Assembly (NCBI RefSeq): GCF_036370855.1
Contig: NC_088100.1
Span: 40,744,254 to 40,808,253 of the forward strand
Direction: 5' to 3'
Origin: Dromaius novaehollandiae
Taxonomy: Eukaryota > Chordata > Aves > Casuariiformes > Dromaiidae
DNA length: 64,000 nt
Part shown: one piece after another, positions 32,801 through 47,757 of the stretch
Numbering within the stretch: position 1 is the first letter of the stretch
How the letters are laid out: each line of letters begins with the position of its first letter
Made by a program: the position numbers and the translations under genes
Notes under the pieces: generated by a model
Database searches by the model: none
The model's input: the letters and a program-made list of their open reading frames with translations, nothing else
Told to the model about the DNA's origin: nothing

Positions 32801-34439
32801 CTGGTCAGGGCCACAACGGTGTCCTGCAGAAGGACGAACACCAACCTGTAAATCACTTCCCTACAGGAAGGCAAGCGCTCCCCAGGGGGGACACTTGCTG
32901 TTCCTAACTGCATTTGATCTAGTTATCAGGAACCAGCATCGTCACCCAATAGGAATCACCCACCAGAAACACAGATGGCTTCCTGTTGGAAACTCACCCA
33001 CTACGTTATTGCTAGATGCGACAGAAAGAAAGTGGGCAAGAGCTGCATCTCCCTTTCGGCAATAGCTCTCCATCAAATCAGACCTGACATAACATAAGGC
33101 CATGCTCTAAGAATGTCAGAGTAAATGAAGAACACAGCTATCTTTTCCTCACTGCCGAAAAAGGTTTCCCACTGCCATCACCATCTATATCATTCACCGT
33201 GAAAACCTTTGGGGTGATAAAGTTATCCCTTTTTGCAAGAACGAAGAAAGTCAAAGTTTAGGAAATCTCCCACTTTTCATTCTCCCTCCATCCCCAATCT
33301 TCTGAAAGAAATTCAAAATACAAAAGAAAGTGAAGTATCTAACCCAACTCGAATCATCTCACCTAGCAGAGTATTGTAGCCATTTTGAGATGAATCACAA
33401 CAGCTTGTTTATATGCAGCCATATTTTATAGTCATTTAGGTCACAATGTGAAAAAGTTGAAAAAAGAGGAGAAACCAGTGCCCTAGAATGCAGTTAGCTC
33501 CTGTGAGAACAGCTATATTATCTGTGCTGACTACCAATAGTCAAGGATTCTGTATATTTTTGTGCACTTATACAGTGCACTTTATCGTCAGACTGGGCCA
33601 TAATTCCACCAATTGAGTCATTCTTTCCTTTATTTAAAGCATGTATACTTTCCCTGAAGATTTCATTCAAACATCAGTCCCTGACTCACTAATAAGAACG
33701 AAATTCCTGTGTAAGCTGCTACTTCACATAAGCAGTAATAACAATAACAATTTAGATTTTAAGGTAATTAAGCTAATATTTCAGACAGTATGTTTACACC
33801 AGGAAAACTCAAACTTATAAATGCATCTATTTTCCCCATATTCAACTTCTTTTGAAAGAAAAAAGGAAGTACATTGCTCGATAAATGAAGACTTGACTGA
33901 AGGAAGTTCTATGCTACCTTTCTATATGCATACTTTTTTCAAAGCAATTAAAATGATTTTATTTCAGTAAAATAAATAACCCACTTAAAAGGCAGTAATG
34001 TTTGTACGGAAAACCTTAACGCATTTCCTTTCCTTTCTCTCTTCAAATTGCCTTTTTATTGCACTTTTCCCTCTATTACCAAACATTTATGGAAAGAAAA
34101 ATCATTCTTTAATTCACCTGTTTCTATTGCTTATTCCACATCTGAAGCCATCAGCCTATTTCTGAGATCCCAGAAGAAATGATCGTAATGGCAGACACAG
34201 AAAATGTTAACTTCCATGATAGAACAAATGAGCAAAAGCAGCAGTTGAATTCTTATAAAATCAATTCTATGCTTTTACTTCTTAATATAGAATAAAAAAA
34301 GGAATCATAACACACATGCAAGATAGACTCTAAACATAATGGCTTTCTATTTTCTAAGCAGGATCAGCTTTTATAATAGCTAACACACAACAAAAGCGTT
34401 CCTTTTTGCTATGCTCAAGTACACAAACTGGTTTTGGGC

Positions 34440-34465
<26 letters not shown>
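34440..34465. repeat. Poly(T) tract, 26 nt
   Basis: Twenty-six consecutive T on the plus strand, hence poly(A) on the minus strand. It could be the tail of a minus-strand retrocopy lying at higher coordinates, but I recognise no parent gene there and saw no target-site duplication. Confidence 0.9.
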
Positions 34466-34471
<6 letters not shown>

Positions 34472-36506
34472 AACACAAGTTCCAGTGGCTGGAGGGAAGA
34501 AAAGTTTAGCGCTGCCATGTAAAGTCTGGAAAGTAATTCTCCCCCTCTCTGATAACATAACTGATTTCTCTCCATTAGGATCCATTCTCATGGCCAAAGC
34601 AAATAAAGCAGTCAAGGCAACACATCCCAAAATAAACCACCAGCTGGGGGTACATGAGGGGGAAACCTTTGGGTCATTTCTGGGTCTCCTACTGTAAGCA
34701 CACTGACGCCCACACCACTATTCAGCCATTCTGCAAAAGGTAAATGACACTTTTCTAAAATAAGTGTCAAAAGAATTTGAAGTTCATGAGCTCCTGATCC
34801 TGGATGTTACAAGGTACGTTCAGGCACAAATAAGAGTTTAGAAAATGAAACCTCTCAACAGAATAGCATGTCTCATGTCCTGATTTCTATATTACTTTCA
34901 AATGCTGTGACTGCCCTATACCACTCCGGTAAAGTATTAAAGACATCACTTCAAAACTTCTCAAGCAATGTGGAACATCCTAGACAACAGAGAGAATTAA
35001 CCTGTCCACGATACTATGACTGTGGCAGCAAGGACATTATCTGAAGACCGGGGAGAAGCAATGACAACAGCCAGGGAACAAAAAGAACAATTGCATGGGA
35101 ATTTGAGGAAATGAAGAGTGGTCAAGACTTCCTGAAGGAATAGGATGGAGACAGAAAGGAAGAAACAACAGTAACAAAACAAACAACTCCTGCAAGTATA
35201 AAGATAAGCCAAATTCAAAATGAGACATTTTGAAGACTCACGACTTAAAGGTGATAAGCAAACACCAAAGAGCATCACGTCAAACCAGGCCCACTGAGAG
35301 GAAACAAGCTGTGAGAAACAGGACTCCTGCTTATTTTAGGACTATACCTAAAACAAAGCTTCCAGTGATTTAAGTGCATACACACCCTTCCAGGAGGGCA
35401 ATGCACAAGGACTGTACCGGGAAAGTATTTCCATGCGTGATTACAGGTAAGGACATGAATATAAGAAATTTCAATGATTTGACTAAGAACATCCAAGAGA
35501 GTCAATAGCCAAGGTGTTAGTAAGAGTCCCACACCTCCAGGGCATGATGCAGTGCACCATAGACATAACCGCGTTATTCCACCAGTGCGTCCTCCTAATG
35601 CTCGGACAGCTTGTTCAGACCTGGCATGGGCATAGCCCTGAGCTCACCCTTAGCCTGCCAAACTTCCCCACTCCTCTTCAAGCTGGCTGTCACCTGTGTT
35701 TAGCAGGGGCCGGCCTCGTGGCAGGCCATGTATTTAAGGGTGACAACAGGCAGAAACACTCAGCCCTAAAAATCTGAGATTTAAACTAGGTCTGAAGAAG
35801 CTAGGCCTCTAGGCCTCAACACTGAATACTTTTGATACAAAAAATTCCCCAAATGGGGGAAAAAAAAAACCCTCTAACTTTTAAACACCCTTTTAAAAAA
35901 CTTCTTTCCCCTTTTAGGTAAAGTATCTCGGGTATCAGGGCAAAAGCAAAGCCTTCCGAGGAAATATAAAAATATAAGCGAGGGTTATTAAAAGCCTACT
36001 CATACAATTAATGTACACAAGACCTCAAATATTAACACTGTTGACTACAGAAGTTAATTGGTTAAGTGCTTCATATTTTTCTTCAAGCCAAAATAGATTT
36101 TATGGTGTAATTTAACATCCATATCATAATATGGTTTAAAAGATTATCTAATCTTCTGGATAAAATGTTGGAAGTGTTGGAAGTAAAATAAAAGCATTGG
36201 TAACCAATTCAATTGCTAAATTACACATACTGGTTATGTGTATTTTTAAGTAATATATTACCTAATACACAGTTATCAGCTTGGGTAAACATAATGCAGC
36301 TGATATGTTTATTCAATATTAAAGAAGGCTTCTAGGTGCAACTACACAGTATCTTGTGTACATAAGAAGTGGAAGTGCTCCAATTTTCAGATCTCATTCC
36401 TGGAAAGGAACATTAAGAAATATAAAAAATATTAACATTTTTGTTCACAGTGAACCACACTGCTAACATCAAGAATTGGAAAAATCATGGAATATGCCAA
36501 AAAGTA

Positions 36507-36608
36507 AAAAAAAGGGGGGGGGAGGAGGAGGGAGGGAGAAAGAAAGATGTTTTAAAATCCCATGAAAAAGGGTTTTCTTTTTTTTTTTTAACTGTTTTTT
36601 TTTTTTTT
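36507..36608. repeat. Purine tract followed by two poly(T) runs
   Basis: An A8-G8 block and a GGAGGAGGAGGGAGGGAG tract (36507-36547), then T runs at 36578-36589 and 36594-36608. The A/G block and T runs could pair in part, but the composition alone explains this. Confidence 0.8.
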
Positions 36609-39600
36609 AAACTTCCAATGTCTAGCACTCATGGTTCATGATTTATTCTTTATTGTTAACATATGAGAATAAGAGATTCTCTGAAAACATCCTATATATA
36701 ATATTTTCAAATATGGACAATTTTCTGATACATAGAAAAGGATGGAGTTTATTATTTTTTTTTTTTCCTGACAACTGACTGATGGGAACATCAGAAGTAA
36801 AAAGCCTTCCCCTTATCAGTGATATTACAAGGTTAATGACTCTCTGTGCCAGAGAGTCTCCACTTCCACTCTCTGTGGAAATAGATTTCTTAACGTATCC
36901 TGGAAGGCCTCCTGCACACCTGACCTCGCAGCACCATTTAAACTATTCTGCAAGACCTGTGCAAGAAACCAATGTTTTTTCTGAACTTTGTTTGAGACTC
37001 TCAGTGGAACAGAGGTATCTGCAGTAAAGCAGACCCCCCTTGCAACTGTTTCACCAAAGACTGCTAGACCTTGATGTGGGAATATATACGTGTTTGCACA
37101 AATGTTTCATTTCTTGATGACATACATTCTTCAAGATATGGACCTTTTTCTAATACTCAGCTGAGACTGGCGCGCCAAGAATAATGATGCCACTAATAAT
37201 CACTAAGGTCAATGCTGAAACTTGAGGACATTTGTCAAAGTACCAAAGAAAACCAGGCAGATGCAGGCAAAGCCATAGAATACCACAGAAAACTGCAAAA
37301 CCAATGAACAGATTACGCAAAAACAAATAAACAACAACAACAAATCTCTTGAGCAAAGGACAAAGGATCCACTGGAGGTTTCTGTAGCAAGCTACACCCT
37401 CACAAGGAATGTAAGCAGCTGTATGAGAGAAGACAGGGCCAGCTAAACCAGCAAGGATATGCAGTGAGAGTAGACAGAACAGCTGTAATGATAACGTAGC
37501 AAGGACTCCAGGAGGAAACATTTCACCCACAGACTGAAATATTGTGAGGACTGTATTTCCACTCATGAGATAGCTCATGAAAGCCAGTCTTTGCCCCAAT
37601 TTCTGTTTCACTCACTCAACACTGCTTTTGCGAAAGGGAGCCAGCCCTAAACTGGGACCGCTTTATGCTAAGAAACCAGGATCCAGATAGAAGAGTCATG
37701 CACAGATAATACCTAATAGACTTTGAAGACAACACTTAGCTCATTCATAAGTTATGAATTTCATAACAGTATTCTCAGTTCGCAAATGGGGAAACAGAGA
37801 GAGTCTGTGGTCACACAAGTAAAGCATTTGCTTAACATCAAGTTCTCTAAACCCTATTTTAATTACCCTTTGGGTATGTACTCCCATGCTGCCAAGAAAT
37901 CCAGGGACACAGGGCTGTTGACATATCTTTAATAATTTATCAGTAAAAAACAAAACAAATCTACCAGAGACAAAACAATGCTGTCACTATTTTACAGCCT
38001 TTGGCAACTCTATTTCTATACCTCAAAACAGGAAAAAGAATCTAGAAGACAACTGTCAGAAGAGACTAAGGAGAATTTACTCTGACATTTTTCTGTCTTT
38101 TGAGTGTTGGACTTCACTTCTATAATAATGGCTCTTTTAATAAATGTGTGTTTATCATACACAGATTTTAGAGTGTACTTTCCTCATATTTTTGTTTTCA
38201 TCTTTTGCTTATACTCAGTTCTTCTTACTGTAGTATTCTAAATTTATCTCATTTTCTCTGTCCTTCTTACATCTTACAATGAGTTCCTTCACTGCTTGTC
38301 ATACTACTTTGGATGGGTTTACACAGAGCATCTCTGTAGCAATGCTATCAGAAGCTTCTAATCAGCCTTTCTGTATAGTCAGAAGGAAAAAAAAATAATA
38401 ATAATACTTCCACTATTCATTTGGCCCCATCTGTAAAAACTCTTAAGTTGCATACCTCTAAGCAGAATCATAAGATCAGCCACCTTCCATTATTGTTATC
38501 AGGACTCGGTCCTAAACTTACTTCTAGTCATTGCTTATCTGGGCTGTGAGATATTCTTCAAAACACCATTTTTCTTACTCTTTCTAAAAAGTGTCAGCTG
38601 ACACCAGAATAAACCAAAATAAATTTAAACTAGAACGCAAAGTAGCAAATAATTGCAAGCGAGTCTTTTAAACCCACCTTCACTTTTAACAACATGCAGC
38701 TTTCAAACGACAACCATTACGAATCATGCTCTTTCCCTCCATTTAGCTCCCAAAGAAGCTAGTTTTATAAGCTTAAAGGTTTTTTTTTTCATAAATCAAA
38801 ATTCACCACTGAGAACAATTATGTTAACACTACAAGGAAATTTGTTTGCTTTGTTAAATGGAGCTTCAAAAGCATCAATTGAACATACATTTGTGATTAC
38901 AAGTAATGCCTATTCTTATATCCATTCAAAATGCTTACTTTATTACAGCTTATTATAAATGTACTGTCTAAAATGCGGCAGCATGACTGTTCAATTTCCA
39001 GGCCATAATTTTATGATAATCATATGTAATATATTCATGTGTCTACTCCACTGCCTAACAAAGCCCAAACTGGTTTGTTAGCAGCTCTGCTTTCCCCATA
39101 GCTCAAATTTCTTTGCCTCAGAACATTACTGAATAACAACATTACAGAAGATTTAATCATAATTTTGCTTTATATTCCTACACTACAGTAGGCATACAAA
39201 GAAACATATAACCTTGGAAGCTGAATTTGGTATACTGATGTTATCAGATGTTGGTATCTAAGTGATATGTAAATTATTAAACATGCTGTGCGAGCATTAT
39301 TAGAAAGGTGGGGGTAGGGAGCAAGACTGTAAATTTATAAATGTTTTTAACATCTAGAAATGCTATCACTACCTGAAAATGTTGAGATGGATGATAGAGA
39401 ATGTGCAAAGACAAGACCTAAGTGTGAGACCTAAGAACACGTGAAGACCAGAACTAAGTAAACTTGCTTTTAATCTCCAATATTTAATATGCTTTTTAGT
39501 TTTTGCCTAGGACACATTTACAGAAATTAGTCAATTTTTTTTCTTACTATATTTCAGAGGTATTTGCTAGTAATTGATAAACCTGACACTAGAACATATA

Positions 39601-42600
39601 AGACATACAAAGAGGTTTAAGGGACTTGTCGGAAATAAAAATTCAGACAGTCTCTACCACCCTTCAGTAGGTTGAATGGTTTGCCATCAACCAAGTCTCC
39701 TAAGAACCAAAAGGTCAAGCTGGGGAGGATAGCTCTGTCTTGTTCATTGCAGCTTTTAAAAGTACTAAATATTCCAAGTATTGTATAAAAGAGCACCAGA
39801 TCTTGAAATTACACAAGACTCTTAAATTAGAATAATATCTTATTTTTTAAAGTAAGTTTGCAGTTTTTGTACTTATGGATAAGAAAGAATGAACTTTAAA
39901 TTTTCAAATATAAAATGACAAAAAAGTCAAACTGCAATGATTTTTAAAATCTTGCCATTTGGAGGGGCAAGGTTTACACCAATTGCTAAGAGTTTGGAGT
40001 CCACAACACTGCTGACTCAACCTTCATTTTTGTAATTAGTTTCAGGTTACTACTAGGACCACCTAAATGAGAAAGTTGATAAATGCCTTAACAAAATACT
40101 GCAATAATATAAACACAAAACCAAGAAGAGCCAAACATTAACAAAAAGTAAAAATCTGTTCAGCAGTGCTATGCAATCAAAAAAGCAAAGATGTAGGAAA
40201 AAAAGTGGTGAATGCCATGTTAGGGATATTGTACAATTTTCATTGCATTTTTAACCATTCTAAGATTTCAATTAGAAGGAAAATAAGCTTTTAACTTTTT
40301 TCATTACTGATGTTACTATCACACCATAAACAGATCAATGGCTGCTGCCTTAATGTAGACTTTCAAAAATTAGATTTGATCAAAGCAACTGCTGTAGTGA
40401 AAGTCCTCAACTGCCCTAACTCACTTCTCAAATGCCTTTATAGCTTTGAGCCAGCATGAACTCCTTCCCTTTCTTAAATAGTTTGCTTTAAACTTCAAAG
40501 CCTAACTGGCTTTGAAGCTAAAAATCACGGAAAACTTTTTTCCTTCTTTAAAAATCAATTAAAGACATTTAGTATAAGCTCACCTATAACCTAAAATCTA
40601 AGTGTGCGGGTCTTCTTGATCACCACGGGACTATAGAAAGGAAGGGGCTAGATAGGGGACTGATGGTGGTTCATATACCGCAAATCATTTTATGGTGCCT
40701 GCCAGCTGACGAGGTCAGCCCTCTAAAAAGAAAGGTAAGCAAGGGATAATCTATCAATGGCACAAATTTGATGGTAAATGAGGCAGTAGGGAGGTTCTTA
40801 CTGCTCTACCTTTCAGAGCATGCCCCTCTTTTCCACTCCTTGTTATTAATGAATCTGGGGATTTGGGAAACCAGATTTCCCAGGATACCATGGTAATGTG
40901 TGTTGGGGTGGGGAGACAGTCAGACCACAGTAATTATGAGGCAGAGGAATGCACAGTAATTGACACACAATATTTATGGACTTAGAAGAACTACAATTGG
41001 CTTCAGAGGATTTTATGGATTTTGCCAGAGGTGATCTGAGAAACCTCTGAACTTCTTGGTCAGTTGGGCAGCAGTCCATGTAGACAAATCAATATGAATT
41101 TTATCTGAGTTTCTGCTTTGCCATCAACTAAACAGGATTACAACTTGGAGTGATAAGTACTGACAAAAGGAGATACTTCACGGTTTCATAGTTGGTCTTC
41201 CCATATCCATGAAGGATAGGAAATTTGGGAAAGCCCTCTGTACCTCAGCACAGCTTCTCTGCCTTAGCTCTTATGCTTTGTTATTGTATGGTAGATCAAT
41301 AACAAAATAAACAAGGAACAAATTTTTAGTCTTCATTCTTATTTCACAAAATGACCTCAGCCAGTTAGCTTGTGTGAGCTAAGATGAACAAAACAAAGAG
41401 AAGTCTCTTGGGTTTTCTAACTAGATGACGCTTTCCAAAACCTCTGCTAATAAAGCTCTGGTCTGCAAAGAGTTCTGCATGGACTGACTCTTAAATCCTC
41501 CAGAATTCAGCGTCTAATTTGAGCTCTCTACTCAAGTGCTTAAGTTCTGTTTGAGTGGTCCTCTTCCCACACCTGAGGCCGAAGACTGTAACAGTATTAG
41601 TTCTTCAACACATACAACTTAAAAAAAATTGATTTGCTTCTCACGTGAGATAACAGCATGACAAGCAACATCATAAACACATTCTAGAGACAGCTAATGT
41701 CACAAACAATTCTTTAATATTTCAGTCAGGAAAAAATCAATAGGAATAAATTAATCTTTAAAGGCTTTTCTCCGCAAGAATCAGCAGCACTGGAAAGAGG
41801 TAAGAAAAGAGAAATAGTAAGCAGGTAATAGCATGGCACCTCTGTAACCTGTTGCCTGAGATTCTCAACGTATGTTTTTAAACATATAAACCAACTTCAT
41901 TACTCTCCTTTATATAAAGAGTATTACATACATAATCCTGCAGTTGAAGAACCCAAGGTAAAAAGGAATGGATTTGTCACACAGGAGTGCACATGGTGGG
42001 GAAACTCATGAATTGTTTTGTAGTTTCCTGCTATAACTACTAGCACTAATTACAGACTTTTTTCATTAAAGTTCTGAATGAAATATTAACAAGTTAGTAA
42101 TTAAGCTTTTATTCAGTCTGTTTGCTTTAGTGTTAACTTTAATGTTGTAAGTCCAAAACCTCTGATGCACTGGTCTATAAATGTCCTTCTAAATTATTCA
42201 GAGATGCCCTCTGTTTTGCCTTCTGTTGTAGTCAAGCTACTCTGAAACCTCTTTCTATGTATTAATGGCATCCAAGGTACAACTAGTGGAAGCTCCTATT
42301 CATAGGGAAAGAGAATGTAATGATGTAGAAAAATACAGTAAGTCATATCTTGCATTATTGTGTAAAAGAACAAAAACATTCTTGCCTCTGATTTTGCTTT
42401 TGCATATTCCTGTACATTGCTTGAAGGTTTCTTCAGAGCTTTTGTTTACATAAAAGAAATGCTACAACATACAGTTAGACTGCTGCTGCAGTGCTCAGCA
42501 ATCAGGTTTGGCTAACCATGACCCACTAATGAAAGTGGAAACAGGGTTAGACTTGTACTACTGTTAGATTACAACTGGATAGGTTAACATGGGATACTAA

Positions 42601-43528
42601 TTGGGTATTTCATTTCTTGTGATGCAGCACCAAACATGCAGGCAATGGGCAGCTCCCCAAAGCAGAGAGGACCCTGTCTGAAGTCAGACACCTCTGGGAG
42701 ACTGCCCAAGTACCAGCAGACTGGGCCTGAACAGCCATACCCTATTTTGCTATAACCTTGTGTCCTCTGTCAGGGCCTCAAAGGAAGACCCTGCAAAAGA
42801 AAGCCTATGGACAAATTTTGCATTGCTTAACTGAGGCAAACTGTCTGAGGCCTTTATTTCCCTTCTATACCAATGCTGACTGCTCTGCTTCACATAGGGG
42901 CTGAAGAATAGATTAAAAATCTTGCACCAATGACTCTACAGAAGTAGAGTGGCATCTCATGAATCTACCAACTGAGAACATACTCAAAGATTTTTTATTA
43001 CAACACACACAGCTAAAAATCAATAGATTCCTTTACTGAAACAAATTTAATACTTCATCTAACGAAGAGAAAGTAACATTTTTCTGAAAAGAAGTGACAT
43101 TTTATTATAGCATTTGGTTGTAAAGTCACTGGCAGAAAATTGTTTATATACCAATTAAATAATAATTCAATGAGGTTAGTAACATAAAAAGCAATACTGC
43201 ATATCTAGAGTTTCCTCCCTAGTAAATGAAAGCATCTATAGTGCTTGGCAATTCAGATAGAATGACTACACAGTGGTTCTAATAACACTGCCACATCTTT
43301 GATCTTCCCTTTTCAAATATTTTTACCCTATTTTTCCCAAAGATATAACATGCTATTTTATCTATAATCAACCCTTTTTTCCTTTGCAGAGAAGCAGAAC
43401 TGGCATTTTGAAAACTTCAATTTGTTGAAATATAACAACACCACTGAGCTCTATTGCTCTTCACCTTTATTCTCGTTTTATGCTAGAAAGATAAAACTGC
43501 AGTAGTTTTACTGTTATCTAGCAAAAAG

Positions 43529-43544
43529 TAAATAAATAAATAAA
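43529..43544. repeat. (AAAT)n microsatellite, short
   Basis: Four tandem AAAT units within the large RNGTT intron. Confidence 0.8.
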
Positions 43545-46500
43545 CCTTTTGTTGGCATTACATAACAAGATGCTGCATCGCTATTACTAACCTGAGTTGT
43601 AGTACATATTTCTCTTTCTCAGATGTGATATTCTACAAATACGATAATAATTTGGGAGTATTTCCAAGCAAGCGTATCTGTGAGCCTTGCGACAACACAT
43701 GTGAAAACAAATATGATGAAAAAAATCACGTAATTAGGTATTTCACTGTAATTTATATAAATATAGGATTGAAATAAGAATGCAAAAAGAGAAGATCTCA
43801 CCTGATTTCCTGTCTAAATACAGTTTGATTTTTCCCTAGGGTAATTCCCTTCAGGGTATCAGAGACATTCTTCAAATTCTAGATGTGCTCTTTATCATCT
43901 CCTTGTGTAAGATATAAACATCTTTCTATTTTTACTAGTATGGAATGTCACCTTTTTGTAGACAGGTGAACCTTCTCTGGGCACAATCTAGTTTGATTCT
44001 TTCTTCCTCCTTATTTGCTAACCTTCTGCGTGAGTCACTAATTTCTCATCAGAGGTCTAACAGCACCTAAGCTTGCAGGACATATCTGGTTTTACAGATT
44101 ATATTTGAGGATGTAAATGGTGGAAAGGACTGGGTCTTAGGAAATCTATTAGCAGTAGCTAAAGTGACTCTTAAACCACAATGCTTGTCTGTGGGGAGTA
44201 CTATACTGGAAATGCTCACTTGTAGTTAAAACAGCTGTACTGTAACAATTTGTTTTACTCCAGCCTTTAATCTCATGATTGAAAATGTCCAGAGAGGCAG
44301 GCGAGAAGGCGTATTTACAGAATTACTTTAGGTACTTAAATTCAGGGCCTTGCTTCTCCCTGTAATCTGCTGAAAGAGACTGGCACCTCTCACAAGCAAT
44401 TCAAAGGACCATCAGAGGCAGCTGTCAGGCTCTTTTCTTAGAGGTCCTCTGACCTCCCCTCTGGACTCAACTATCCTCCACTGCCTACACCGGGAGCCTG
44501 TGGGGTATATGGTGGCTGACATGAGGCAACATGACTATCTGCCTTTATGGGTATTGTAATTACACAGGATATTATCCATAACCCTTTTTCTTTTGTAAGC
44601 TGATATCCTGCATAATTATCTCATTTGATATTTCTTCTGCCTTCTGTGTTATTGTTTGTAGGCCTATTCTTATTCATTTATCTAAATTTAATCTGCTTGT
44701 GCCTTTTACTAGTCCTAAAAGAGCACAGTACCCCTCAATATGCTAATTTTGCCATCAACTGTTTTTCTCCAATCTTATCAGTATCTGACATTTAAAATAT
44801 TTCTCATTCAGAATGTTCCCTATGTTTTATATATATTATAAAGAAAGGTCTCAGAAACAATTTCCTCAAAGAATTTCCCTGTTATAACATCTCCCACCCT
44901 TTACAACTTCAACATCTTGATTTATTCATGAGTAATTTATTTTAAAGAGATTATCATCTGTATTTTGCAAAGGTACTACAAGTTCAAGCTCATTTATCAA
45001 GTTCAAACTCATTTGTTCAGTTTTGACTCAAAATAACTCAAACCTAAACAGTTTAACAAATTCAGATCTATTCCAACTATAAACCATTTAGGACAACAAC
45101 TCTCTCCCCCGTTCCTTTCTCCCCTCCTCCCTAATAGCCTGCTCTTGGCTGTTGTTCTTGGGATACTTTAAAACAATAACCAACTAAGAAACTGCTTAAA
45201 AAGACCTAAAAGATTTTGTCCAAATGCCTTTTTATTGTCTTGTTCCATTAGAATAAATTTCTAATAGACTCTGAGTTTATAATTTTTTTTTTAGAAAATA
45301 TTTGTGTATCCACTGTTTCTCTTCATTATCCATTCTACTGCCTTTAATATCTTTTATTTCATTTGCCTAAAGTACCAACAAATGCCTCCGGTCTAATGCA
45401 GAAATAAAAGACAAAGAACTGATTTCAAAAATCAGAACAGAGATTAATCACAAATATGACAGGAATATGAGAATTATGGAAGGAAAAAACAGTAAAGACA
45501 GAAAAATAAGACATGACTTTCTCTGAAAAGACAGTATCTACAGTGATTTCTCTAAATTGCCTAAAACTGAGAAGCTCAAGCATATCTGCTATACTGTTGA
45601 ATGTTGTGTTCTAGTCAAAAGAAAATGCAAATGCAATTGCATTGAGGGAAACTAAGCATGATATCTATATTAAAAGAAAAACTGTGTCTGCTGCAACTAA
45701 GTCAAGCACAGTAACTAGCCCCATAAACAGCTGCTGTCAGCGAGGTATCTACAGTTACTCAGAACAAATTAGGATATGTACAGAGATACACCCCAAACAG
45801 GTTTGACAATGCAGTGATAACAGGATTATGGCTGCAGCAACAAATTATCAATTTCAAGAGTTTAAAGATCTTTCTTCTTGGTGAAATCATCCTCCTTCTG
45901 CAAGGTCTCTTTTGTAAAACATAAGAAAGCAAAAAGAAAAACGGTGCCAGCTCAAAATCACAAGAGAGCCAGAATGCTCTTGAACATGGAAGTCTGGGAA
46001 AAAATAACATGACAAAGACGACGAGGACAATAAGAAACCAAATCTTGCTCTAAGACACAATAAATTCAGCAGTTTTTACAATGAACTGATCAGTTATTCT
46101 CCTGTGACAAGTATGATGATCAATGGATCGCAGATGAGAAACATCTGCAATGTCTATGCTCACTTACTGCTAAAACAAACCTCCCATTCCCAGTATTTTT
46201 CTCAGTAATTTTTTTACTTGGTGGTAGTGGTAAGCAGTAACTGTGTGGTTCTGTGACATAGCTTAGCCCATTTGTTTTGCCATCTCTTCAATTCAGAAAA
46301 TTAAACTATTTGTGTATTAACAATAAGCATTTTTTTAATAATGAGACATAATTTGCATGTCCCAATGTTTAGATTTATCATAGTATGTTTTCATATCACT
46401 TGGCATAGGAAAGCTACAAGCACAATCTGCATATCACTTTGAAAATCCGATTTTCTGTATGACTGATATTTCTCAGAATAGTATTCAATATGGGGTCAAT

Positions 46501-47757
46501 TGAGTCTAGTAAATTATTTAGAAAATTACTCGGAAAGGTAAGACAGCAGGTAATTCAAGAAGAAGGCATGCCAAGACAAAAGAAGAAAACTGCAAAAACT
46601 GAAGTACGATGGCACACATATAGGCTACTGCTGGTTTCAGTTCTCATTATTTATAAAATGAAACAAAATGGGAAACTCCAGATCAACCATCCCTAATGTG
46701 ATGCTGCATTGCTGGCTGGCTTTACCTCACAGGTGTTATGACAAGAGCACAGCAATCAAAAGAAGAAATAAAAATGCACGGCCTTTGGGATTGCTGAAGA
46801 GTCACTGTAGGTCACTGTCACTCCCGGAATAGGACACACAGAGAAGATGGGGAAGAAGGGAAGGTATGCCCATCAGATGGCATTAACACGCCTTCCAAGC
46901 AACTATATTCAAGTTTTGTTCCTAGAAAACTCAGATGTCCTGTGTGGTGCATTGCTACCCGCTGGGCTTCCCTTTCCACAGCCATTACACGCAACACATG
47001 TACCTTATTTCACTCATTTACAAAGTCTCCTAGGCATTATTACATATAAGAGGTACACAGCCGCAGCTCTCGTATCAACCTATTACTCTTGAACTTTGCT
47101 ACTAATACAGCCAATCTTGCCACTTTCAACTTCTTTTTTTCTTTGCTATCATTCTTTTAAAAATAGTTATACAGCTTTGAACAATCCATAAACCTCTTAA
47201 AATTTAAACATTACTGACAACACCAGCTTCTTCCAGTTCTAGTTATGCTGACAAATTGTAAGTTTATCCAGATCCTTTCTCTCAACATATACCACACACT
47301 CCATTTAAAAATCCATACTGTCTCATTAAGTGAAAATAGCTGCAAAATGACTTCAAAGGAAGAAACCCTTTGTTCTTCTAAATAAACATTTTAGTGAGGA
47401 AAATACAGCATGTTTTATGAAAGAAGATAATACAGTCTCTGGAATGTAATTCTTAATGGAAAAAACCCACATCTTTACATTTTAGATATTATGACAAAAG
47501 CATTCATTTACAAAGATAATCATTTAACACAGGAAAACAAACAAAAAACCAAAGGGGAACCAGAATGAAAGCACTGAAAGTCTTGCATAATGCAATAAGG
47601 GGTTGACAGAAATTATCTTCTATTCAATCAATAATAATGGATGCTCAGAAATATCGAACTGCACAATTTCCTAGTAAACATAATAAATGATACAAGTTTC
47701 ATATATCCTTAAGAACTAGCTATATTTCACAGTGGTGATTGCTTACATTCTCAAATG

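Noticed and set aside
32311..33065. Open frames on both strands, possible transposon coding remnant
   Set aside because: No recognisable transposase, reverse transcriptase or terminal repeat; frames overlap on opposite strands as chance frames do.
35640..35780. TATA-like motif (gtatttaag) in a GC-richer block, considered as an LTR promoter
   Set aside because: No matching second LTR, no TG...CA ends and no primer-binding site found.
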